The notes under the pieces were generated by a model. That model worked only from the letters and a program-made list of their open reading frames with translations, did no database searches and was not told the DNA's origin. Positions 24,897 through 31,373 of a stretch of 64,000 nt of DNA are shown one piece after another. Source of the DNA: VXPQ01 sp965232485 (GTDB lineage: Bacteria > Bacteroidota > Rhodothermia > Rhodothermales > VXPQ01); contig OZ246975.1 of the NCBI GenBank assembly GCA_965232485.1, forward strand, positions 372,001 through 436,000, written 5' to 3'. Numbering within the stretch: the stretch's first letter is position 1; each line of letters starts with the position of its first letter. Both the position numbers and the translations under genes were made by a program.

Positions 24897-25926
24897 TCAA
24901 TGCAAACGCTTCCAGGCGGTGGCGACGGCGGCGCGCGCCTGGATAGACCCCGATTGCGAGGACAGGGCGCGCGCTGTCGAGGAGACGTTGCGCGCCCCCA
25001 ACGCCTTTACGGAAGAGGCGGTGGCGTTTGCGGTGAATCAGCAGATGGCGCTGCTGACGGAAGAAGCCCTTGCGGCATGGCTCCGGAACCGCAGCGCTCC
25101 GTCTCCCGGCGCGGTGGGCGTTCTGAATGCAGGCAACGTTCCGTTGGCGGGGTTGCAGGATTTTCTGGCGACCGTGCTCGCCGGACATCGCTATATGGGA
25201 ACCGTTTCGTCGAAGTCTCCGGCGTTGTTGCCGGCCTTCGTCCGCGACGTTCGCCGGTTCGAACCGGAAATCGATGCGGACTTCGCGCCCCTTGTCGACC
25301 TCCTGCGCGCCGCGGACGCCCTCGTGGCCACTGGTTCGGACGAAACGATTGCTTCCTTGCAGGCCCGGACCGTCTTGCCTCCCGATCGACGCCTGTTTCG
25401 GGGGCATTCCTTCGCAGCGGGCGTACTGGACGGGAAGGAGGGGGAGGAGACGTACGAACGCCTTGCGGAAGACATTCTGCTGCACGAAGGATTCGGCTGT
25501 CGCAACGTGGCTGTGCTGTGGGCGCCCCGCGGCCTGTCTCCCGACGGTTTGCTGGAGGCGATGGCCCGGTTTCGGGGGGTGTTTCCTGCGCACGAAACGA
25601 CGGCGGGACGGCTGGCCATGCAGCGGGCCCTGCTGGAAGCGGTGGGGGCTTCCCATGCCTACGGGGAGGGCCTGGAGTTCCTGGTCAGCCGGGGCGAACC
25701 CGAAGCGCAGTCGCCCGGCCACCTGCGCTGGGTCGAGTACGACGATCTGGCGGAGGCGGAGACCTGGCTGGCCGAGCAGCCCGTGCAACTGGCGGTGGCC
25801 GAAGAACGGGTGCAGAACCGGATTGCCTTTGAGGGGCTATGCCTCGTTCCCGGCGAAGCGCAGCGGCCCGCGCTCGCCTGGCGTCCGGACGGCGTGGATA
25901 CGGTGGATTTCCTGTCGTCCTTATGA
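24889..25926 (+). CDS. LuxC-like acyl-CoA/acyl-protein reductase
   Basis: 345 residues. Similar to LuxC acyl reductases of Bacteroidota: nucleotide-binding region GVLNAGNVPLAG, ALVATGSDETIASL, and the catalytic-cysteine motif GFGCRNVAVLW (Cys204). It should reduce an activated acyl group to an aldehyde with NADPH. No luciferase (luxAB) genes are near, so the aldehyde probably feeds lipid or wax metabolism rather than light. Starts at the ATG at 24889, inside the luxE-like stop. It ends overlapping the convergent Nfu-like gene. Confidence 0.82.
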   Translation: MFDQCKRFQAVATAARAWIDPDCEDRARAVEETLRAPNAFTEEAVAFAVNQQMALLTEEALAAWLRNRSAPSPGAVGVLNAGNVPLAGLQDFLATVLAGHRYMGTVSSKSPALLPAFVRDVRRFEPEIDADFAPLVDLLRAADALVATGSDETIASLQARTVLPPDRRLFRGHSFAAGVLDGKEGEETYERLAEDILLHEGFGCRNVAVLWAPRGLSPDGLLEAMARFRGVFPAHETTAGRLAMQRALLEAVGASHAYGEGLEFLVSRGEPEAQSPGHLRWVEYDDLAEAETWLAEQPVQLAVAEERVQNRIAFEGLCLVPGEAQRPALAWRPDGVDTVDFLSSL

Positions 25927-26190
25927 AGCGGCGTCCCGCGCCGCTTGCTTCACGGCGGGGAGGATATCGCCCCAGTCGGCGTCCGGCCTTTTGGTGATGG
26001 TCAGAAACTGAGGCATGATAAAAACGTCGGCCACGCCTGCGATGCGGAACAAGCGTTCGCCCAGCGCATGCCCGGCGGCTTCCTCTGCGGAACGGAACGA
26101 TTCCATCCCTTCCGGAATGAACGCGCCTTTGCGGAGCGTACACTTGAGGCTGTTCGGGTTCGGGGTGGGCGTTATGTCGAGTTTCGGCAT
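25921..26190 (-). CDS. Nfu/NifU N-terminal domain protein
   Basis: 89 residues from the ATG at 26190: MPKLDITPTPNPNSLKCTLRKGAF...SFRSAEEAAGHALGERLFRIAGVADVFIMPQFLTITK. This is the Nfu_N domain on its own; the Cys-x-x-Cys Fe-S scaffold domain is absent. Such stand-alone proteins are seen in Bacteroidota and are thought to help Fe-S assembly. Its stop overlaps the luxC-like stop on the other strand. A hairpin from the dispersed repeat lies 32 bp upstream. Confidence 0.85.
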   Translation of the reverse strand: MPKLDITPTPNPNSLKCTLRKGAFIPEGMESFRSAEEAAGHALGERLFRIAGVADVFIMPQFLTITKRPDADWGDILPAVKQAARDAAS

Positions 26191-26221
26191 GGGAAAACCG
26201 TATCGTCGGAATCGGGTATAA

Positions 26222-26260
26222 AGGATGTTCTGATCAAGTCCGCTTCGATCAGCGCGTCCT
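26222..26260. repeat. short hairpin derivative of the dispersed repeat
   Basis: AGGA-TGTT-CTGATC, an 11-base loop AAGTCCGCTTC, then GATCAG-CGCG-TCCT form an inverted repeat whose sequence matches the terminal end of the 58.1-kb element. It lies between the Nfu-like gene and the next gene on plus. Confidence 0.65.
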
Positions 26261-26329
26261 GAACAAATTGCGCCTCGGATTGCGCCGCAGATTATACGGC
26301 GCTCCAAAGATAGCAAATCCCGACCGGAT

Positions 26330-26794
26330 ATGGAGCCTCAACATATTTCAGAGGAACGTCAGGGCGACGACGGCCCGGGCCATGCGGACGAAGTCCCGCG
26401 CGGGACGGGCAAGGTGGGCCGCATCGGACAGGAGACGCGCGGCCTGTTCGAGGATTTCACGGCCTGGGTGGAATTGCGTTTGCGGCTTGTGCAGATGGAT
26501 GTGCAGGATTACATTCGGCAGAAGACAGACGAAGTTATCCTCAAGGTCGCGCTGGCGGCGGCGGGTTTGCTCACCGGGTTGTTTGCACTGATTACGCTGG
26601 CGCTGTTCGCCGGCTGGCTGTTCGGGCGTCCCGCCTGGGGTTTTTTGGCGGTAACAGGATTGCTTCTGTCGTGGACCGGCCTGTTGTATGCGCGCTATCG
26701 CCGGAAGGCAGCCGAAGGCGCGGAGCGATCGCTTTTTTCGGGAAACGCATCGCAGAACGGCGACCATGAATCCAGAAAAGAATCCAGTGAATGA
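26330..26794 (+). CDS. YqjE-like (DUF1469 / putative holin) membrane protein
   Basis: 154 residues: a charged N-terminus, an amphipathic helix (DFTAWVELRLRLVQMDVQDYI) and two transmembrane helices (about residues 70-92 VALAAAGLLTGLFALITLALF and 98-120 WGFLAVTGLLLSWTGLLYA), then a basic/Ser-rich tail. This is the layout of YqjE/DUF1469 proteins. The next gene starts 29 bases before its stop, so the two are coupled, much like the yqjD-yqjE neighbours of enterobacteria. Role unknown, likely envelope stress or membrane organisation. Confidence 0.7.
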   Translation: MEPQHISEERQGDDGPGHADEVPRGTGKVGRIGQETRGLFEDFTAWVELRLRLVQMDVQDYIRQKTDEVILKVALAAAGLLTGLFALITLALFAGWLFGRPAWGFLAVTGLLLSWTGLLYARYRRKAAEGAERSLFSGNASQNGDHESRKESSE

Positions 26795-27296
26795 CAGCAC
26801 GGAACATACAACGCCGGACCGCGGGCGACATGCGGCGGACCTGGACGACCGAACCGATCTGGAAAAACGACTTGCGGAGGCGCGGGCGTCCATACAAGCG
26901 CGGATAAAGCGGATCGAAGGCGAAGTCGGTTCCGGTCCGAAAGCGATCTGGGCAGGCGCGCGGAAGCGCCCCGTCGCGAGCCTGCTGGCGGTGGCGGCGG
27001 CGGGCTTGCTGTTCGGGAGACTGATTTTCCGAAAGCGGCGACGGCCTGCCCGCATGGTCGATCCGCCTGCTGCGACGCCCGGACCGGGCGGCGGCGGCAT
27101 GCGTTATTTGTTCTGGATCACGCTGTTGCAAACGGGGTTGGGGCTTTTCGCGGATGCGGCGGCGGATTTTTTTGCGAAGCGATCCGGCGGCGCACAGCGA
27201 ATATTTCGGGAAAAACAGCGCGAGGCGAACCGGAAAGAGGGTTGGGAAACACGGGACATGCCGCCGAAAGCAGAAGATCATTCGCCCTCTTCGTAG
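26766..27296 (+). CDS. small membrane protein coupled to the YqjE-like gene
   Basis: 176 residues from the ATG at 26766. A charged coiled-coil-like region (DLEKRLAEARASIQARIKRIEGEV) is followed by a hydrophobic segment (RPVASLLAVAAAGLLFGRLIF) and a Pro/Gly-rich linker, then a second hydrophobic stretch (RYLFWITLLQTGLGLFADAAADFF) and a charged tail. It recalls the YqjD/DUF883-type partner of YqjE but no firm family is recognised. It overlaps the preceding gene by 29 bases in another frame and is followed 70 bp later by adk. Confidence 0.6.
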   Translation: MNPEKNPVNDSTEHTTPDRGRHAADLDDRTDLEKRLAEARASIQARIKRIEGEVGSGPKAIWAGARKRPVASLLAVAAAGLLFGRLIFRKRRRPARMVDPPAATPGPGGGGMRYLFWITLLQTGLGLFADAAADFFAKRSGGAQRIFREKQREANRKEGWETRDMPPKAEDHSPSS

Positions 27297-27366
27297 TTTT
27301 TCCGTTCAAATATCCATTATCCGGCGCCGGTTGCGGCGGCGGAGCCGTTGTTTTATCAAGACGATT

Positions 27367-28020
27367 ATGCGTATTGTGCTTTTCGGAGCGCCCGGCACAG
27401 GCAAGGGCACGCAGGCGACATTGCTTGCGGAGCGCCGCGCCTTGCATCATGTATCTACGGGCGCCATGTTTCGGGACGCGATTCGGGCTCGTACGCCGCA
27501 TGGCCGCATGGCCCAGGAGTATGTCCGGAGAGGTTGGCTGGTCCCCGACGAATTCGCTCGGGATATCGCCGAAGACGCCTTGCTGGAAATCGGGCTGGAG
27601 AATTTCGTGCTGGATGGATATCCGCGTACGGTGGTGCAGGCGGAATGGCTTTCGGCGTTTTTGGCGGCCCATGACGCAGCGATTGATCTGGTGGTCGCCA
27701 TGGAACTATGCACAAATCGCATAATAGAGCGCCTTTCTATGCGTAGAATGCATAGAAAGACCGGGGAGCATTATCATCTCGCGTTCAAGCCGCCTCCCCC
27801 GGACATTGATCCCGCCCTGATCGTGCAGCGGCTGGACGACCGTCCGGACGCCATTCGAAGTCGGATCGAAGGGTACTGGCAAGCCACCCGACCGGTCGTC
27901 GATTATTACCGCAAACAGGGCATTATCGTCGATGTGGACGCGGACGGGGCGTTCGAGGAGGTGTACGCGCGCATTGACGATGCGCTTGCCCAGGTCGCGG
28001 TCGGCCCCAAAACGCCGTAA
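27367..28020 (+). CDS. adk: adenylate kinase (short-lid form)
   Basis: Interconverts ATP+AMP and 2 ADP. 217 residues: P-loop GAPGTGKGTQ, AMP-binding STGAMFRDAIR and LDGYPRTVVQAEWL, and QRLDDRPDAIRSRIEGY. The lid is about four residues shorter than in E. coli Adk and lacks the usual GRRVH start, reading SMRRMHRKTGEHYHLAF instead; no zinc Cys cluster. The codons for that altered stretch contain a fifth copy of the 19-bp palindrome (27737-27755). Since it is unusual it might be a second adk-like gene; the nucleotide-binding features are intact. Confidence 0.88.
   Translation: MRIVLFGAPGTGKGTQATLLAERRALHHVSTGAMFRDAIRARTPHGRMAQEYVRRGWLVPDEFARDIAEDALLEIGLENFVLDGYPRTVVQAEWLSAFLAAHDAAIDLVVAMELCTNRIIERLSMRRMHRKTGEHYHLAFKPPPPDIDPALIVQRLDDRPDAIRSRIEGYWQATRPVVDYYRKQGIIVDVDADGAFEEVYARIDDALAQVAVGPKTP
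27737..27755. promoter_or_regulatory. fifth YTATGC-N7-GCATAG palindrome, inside adk
   Basis: CTATGC-GTAGAAT-GCATAG, the same pattern as the four copies at 20 kb, but alone and within the lid-coding part of adk. It may be a chance match or an intragenic binding site. Confidence 0.4.
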
Positions 28021-28059
28021 AGCATGCTCTGATCAAGTCCGCAAAGATCAGCGCATCCC
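28021..28059. repeat. short hairpin derivative of the dispersed repeat after adk
   Basis: Immediately after the adk stop: AGCATGCTCTGATC, then AAGTCCGCAAA, then GATCAGCGCATCCC. CTGATC and GATCAG pair; the sequence is nearly identical to the hairpin at 26222 and to the ends of the 58.1-kb element. Confidence 0.65.
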
Positions 28060-28087
28060 GAATACGTCATTCTATCGCTTTATAGAC

Positions 28088-29158
28088 ATGTCTTCGCATC
28101 CAGACGAACAACTTGTTTCGGAGGCCGCTTCGCCGGACGAGGAGGTGCGTACGCTTCAAAAGCGCATTGAGGAGGTTTTTTCGGCGTGGGTCGAAGGGCG
28201 ATCCGCCATTTCCGTACAGATTCCCGCTGCGCCGGAGGCCATGTACGATCCGGTCCGGCATGTACTGGCTTCCGGCGGCAAACGGCTCAGGCCCGTGTTG
28301 CTCCTGCTGGCGGCCCGTATTTTTGGCGGCGACGAGGAAGATGTGCTTCCCGCCGCGCTGTCCGTGGAGGTTTTTCACAATTTTACGCTGGTCCACGACG
28401 ATATCATGGATTCTGCAAACGAGCGGCGAGGGCGCCCCTCCGTGCATGCCAAGTGGGACGAAAGCACCGCGATTCTTTGCGGAGATTATTTGCTGGGGCT
28501 ATCGTATGCTTTGCTGGCCCGCGCCAGGCCCCGCGCGGGCGCGCCGTGCTGGCGTACGGATCGCCTCGCGGCGGTCATCGGATATTTTCAGGATATGCTG
28601 GCTCTTTTGTGCGAAGGGCAAACGCTGGATAAAGTGTTCGAGCGCCGAACGGATGTGTCCGTGGAGGAGTATCTTACCATGGTTGATCGGAAGACGGGCG
28701 CTTTGCTCCAGACGTCGCTGGAAGTGGGCGGCATGCTGGGCGGCGCGGACGAGGCGCAGCTGGCGCATTTGCGCACTATCGGAAGGCATGCGGGGCGGGC
28801 GTTTCAGATTCGCGACGATTTGCTGGACCTTGTGGCGGAAGATGTTCGCTGGGGAAAAAAGAAAGGCGGCGATCTGATTGAAGGGAAGCGGACCTGGATT
28901 CTGCTGCGGGCCATTGAGCGCGCGCACGGGGCGGACAGGCGGTGGTTCGAGCGTATCGTCGAGGCGTCGGGCTTGCCTGCCGACGAGGTGGAGGAAGCCC
29001 TTGCGAGGATGCGGCGGGCGGGCGTGATCGGGGAAGCGGAGGAGGCGGTGCGGCGGCACACGGAGGAGGCGCTCAAGGCTGTCCGGAGGCTTCCGGATGT
29101 TTCGTCCTCGGCGACGTTGCGCGGATTGTTGCACCGCATGCAGGAGCGCATGCATTGA
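28088..29158 (+). CDS. polyprenyl (trans-isoprenyl) diphosphate synthase
   Basis: Condenses isopentenyl diphosphate onto allylic diphosphates. 356 residues; GGKRLRPVLLLLAAR, first aspartate-rich motif DDIMD (Asp104-108), GDYLLG, KTGALLQTSLEVGG and second motif RDDLLDLV. The chain has a somewhat long N-terminus. The residues before the first motif (EVFHNFTLVHDDIMD) include no bulky stop at positions -4/-5 that I can interpret with certainty, so product length is open. It begins 29 bp after the repeat and is followed 10 bp later by ptsH. Confidence 0.9.
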   Translation: MSSHPDEQLVSEAASPDEEVRTLQKRIEEVFSAWVEGRSAISVQIPAAPEAMYDPVRHVLASGGKRLRPVLLLLAARIFGGDEEDVLPAALSVEVFHNFTLVHDDIMDSANERRGRPSVHAKWDESTAILCGDYLLGLSYALLARARPRAGAPCWRTDRLAAVIGYFQDMLALLCEGQTLDKVFERRTDVSVEEYLTMVDRKTGALLQTSLEVGGMLGGADEAQLAHLRTIGRHAGRAFQIRDDLLDLVAEDVRWGKKKGGDLIEGKRTWILLRAIERAHGADRRWFERIVEASGLPADEVEEALARMRRAGVIGEAEEAVRRHTEEALKAVRRLPDVSSSATLRGLLHRMQERMH

Positions 29159-29168
29159 TGCGAGCGCC

Positions 29169-29438
29169 ATGGTAACGAAGGAAGTCACCGTAATGAATCG
29201 GGCGGGAGTGCATACGCGTCCGGCGTCCATGATCGTTCGGGCTGCTGCGAAGTTCCAGGCTGATTTTTTCATTCGCAAGGATCAGTACGAAATCAACGGC
29301 AAGAGCATTATCGGGGTGATGACGCTGGCGGCTGAGCAGGGCGCCCGGCTCACCCTCGTTTTCGAGGGGAAAGACGAAGCCGAGGCGGCGCGCGCGGTTG
29401 CCCGCCTGTTCGAAAGCGGTTTCGGGGAGGAACTGTAG
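29169..29438 (+). CDS. ptsH: phosphocarrier protein HPr
   Basis: 89 residues. The phosphorylation motif NRAGVHTRPA has the active-site His15; the regulatory Ser region reads INGKSIIGVMTLAAEQGA (Ser at about 47), as in proteins that can also be Ser-phosphorylated by HPr kinase. It accepts phosphate from enzyme I encoded 40 bp downstream. No EII permease gene lies in the window, so the pair may serve regulation. Confidence 0.95.
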   Translation: MVTKEVTVMNRAGVHTRPASMIVRAAAKFQADFFIRKDQYEINGKSIIGVMTLAAEQGARLTLVFEGKDEAEAARAVARLFESGFGEEL

Positions 29439-29477
29439 AACGCTACGGGGGCATTACGCAAACATTATCGAAAAACC

Positions 29478-31250
29478 ATGCATCTTGCCGTCGAAACGAC
29501 CGAGCGGATCGTAGAGGGGATCGGCGTGGGGCCGGGTATCGCCATCGGGCCGGCGTACCTGTATGCGCGCGCGGGATTCGAGGTGGAGGATCGGCGGATT
29601 GCTTCGGAAGATATGGAAGAAGAGGTCGCGCGGTTCGAGCAGGCCGTGTCGAGGTCCGAGCGGGATTTTCAGAAGATTGCGACGATAGCGCGCGAAAAAC
29701 TGGGCGAAAGCAGTGCGGGGATTTTCGAAGCGCAGGCGCTGATGCTCCGCGACGCGGCTTTTTACGAAGCGGTGATTCAGCATATTCGCCGGGATCGCAT
29801 GGGCGCCGATTATGCCGCGCATGCGGTGCTGCGGCGGCATCGGCAATTGCTGGAAGCCGAGGAGAGCGCCTATTTTCGGGATCGCGCCAACGATATGCTC
29901 GACCTGGAGCACCGGGTGGCGCGGCACTTGCGGCGGGGCAAAATTCTTTCCGCCATCGACGCGGAGTCTATCGTGGTTGCCCAGAATCTGTCGGCGGCGG
30001 ACATCATCCTGTTCAGCCAGCGGACGGTTTTGGGGACGGTCCTGGATCATGGCGGAGCCACCTCGCATGTTTCGCTCATGGCGCGCGCGCTCGGGCTGCC
30101 GGCCATCGTCGGTACGCATGGCGTGACAGAACAGGTTGCCTCCGGGGACATGCTCGTGCTCGACGGATTGACCGGACGCGTCGTAATCCATCCGACCGAG
30201 GATACCCTGATGCGCTACCGGGAGCGGCAGGAACGTTACCGGCAATGGCGGCAAGCGCAGAAAAAGGTCGTTTCCCTGCCTGCGCAAACGCTCGACGGGC
30301 ACAGGGTGCGGCTGGAGGCCAACCTTGAATTCATGGAGGAGCTGGAGATGGTCGAGGAGTACGGCGCAGAAGGGGTGGGATTGTTCCGCACGGAGGTGCT
30401 TTTTCTGATGAGGCAGCGCATTTCCCTGTCCGAAGAAGAGCAATTCAAGGCGTATCGGCGCATTGTGGAAGCGGTTTCGCCGCGTCCCACCACGTTTCGC
30501 CTGCTGGATTTCGGAGGGGACAAAATGCTTCCGCTGGGTCGCCGGGAGCATAATCCGTTTCTGGGATGGCGCGGCGTGCGCGTACTGCTGGACAGGCCGG
30601 AGATGTTGAACCCGCAATTGCGCGCCATCTTGCGGGCAAGTCGTTTCGGACCGCTTCGCATCCTGCTGCCCATGGTTACGGAACTGAGCGAAGTGCACGC
30701 CTTCCGGGACCTGCTTGGGTCCGTATGCGACGAACTGGCGGCAGAGGACATGGCGTACGATCCTGATATTCCCGTAGGCATCATGGTTGAGGTGCCTTCG
30801 GTGGCGATTCGGGCGGATCGGTTTGCCCGGGAAGTCGATTTTTTCTCCATAGGCACGAACGATCTTACGCAGTATACCCTCGCGGTGGATCGGGGCAACG
30901 ACCTGGTGGCGGACAAGTACCAGGAACTCGATCCGGCGGTTTTGCAACTCGTCCGGGACACGGTCGAGGGGGCGCATGCTGCGGGCATTGAGGTTAGCGT
31001 GTGCGGGGAGTTGGCGGCCCGTACGGCGGCCACGCCCGTTTTGCTCGGGTTGGGGGTGAACGCATTGTCGGCTTCGCCCATTTATCTGCCCGAAGTCAAA
31101 CGCGTGCTTCGCTCCCTGCGCATGGACGAGGCGCAAGCGCTGGCGGACCGCGCGATACAGGCTGCGGACGCCGCCGAGGTTGCCGCGCTTGTCGAAACCT
31201 GGCTTCGCGAGCGCGATTGCGACGCAGCGAGTGCGTTTGGGGTACTCTGA
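29478..31250 (+). CDS. ptsI: phosphoenolpyruvate-protein phosphotransferase (enzyme I)
   Basis: 590 residues, near the usual 575. N-terminal PEP-utiliser domain with the phospho-His motif HGGATSHVSLMARALGLPAIVG (His197), linker, then the TIM-barrel PEP-binding domain with VGLFRTEVLFLM, GVRVLLDRPE, IPVGIMVEVPS, FFSIGTNDLTQYTLAVDR and VSVCGELAA. Starts from PEP and phosphorylates HPr encoded just upstream. Its stop codon lies in a CTCTGATCAG string that is part of the dispersed repeat's terminal sequence (31245-31254). Confidence 0.96.
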   Translation: MHLAVETTERIVEGIGVGPGIAIGPAYLYARAGFEVEDRRIASEDMEEEVARFEQAVSRSERDFQKIATIAREKLGESSAGIFEAQALMLRDAAFYEAVIQHIRRDRMGADYAAHAVLRRHRQLLEAEESAYFRDRANDMLDLEHRVARHLRRGKILSAIDAESIVVAQNLSAADIILFSQRTVLGTVLDHGGATSHVSLMARALGLPAIVGTHGVTEQVASGDMLVLDGLTGRVVIHPTEDTLMRYRERQERYRQWRQAQKKVVSLPAQTLDGHRVRLEANLEFMEELEMVEEYGAEGVGLFRTEVLFLMRQRISLSEEEQFKAYRRIVEAVSPRPTTFRLLDFGGDKMLPLGRREHNPFLGWRGVRVLLDRPEMLNPQLRAILRASRFGPLRILLPMVTELSEVHAFRDLLGSVCDELAAEDMAYDPDIPVGIMVEVPSVAIRADRFAREVDFFSIGTNDLTQYTLAVDRGNDLVADKYQELDPAVLQLVRDTVEGAHAAGIEVSVCGELAARTAATPVLLGLGVNALSASPIYLPEVKRVLRSLRMDEAQALADRAIQAADAAEVAALVETWLRERDCDAASAFGVL

Positions 31251-31373
31251 TCAGCGCATTTCCGGGCAGTTAGCCTGCGTTTTTCGCTGTGTCGGGAACG
31301 CTTGCGCGATTTTTTGTGTACCCAGATATGTCGTCGCATCCGGTTTTCCCTCTCCTTTCCGTCGCTTCGTTTC

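Noticed and set aside
23796..25926. Bioluminescence operon
   Set aside because: Only luxE- and luxC-like genes; no luciferase subunits are present.
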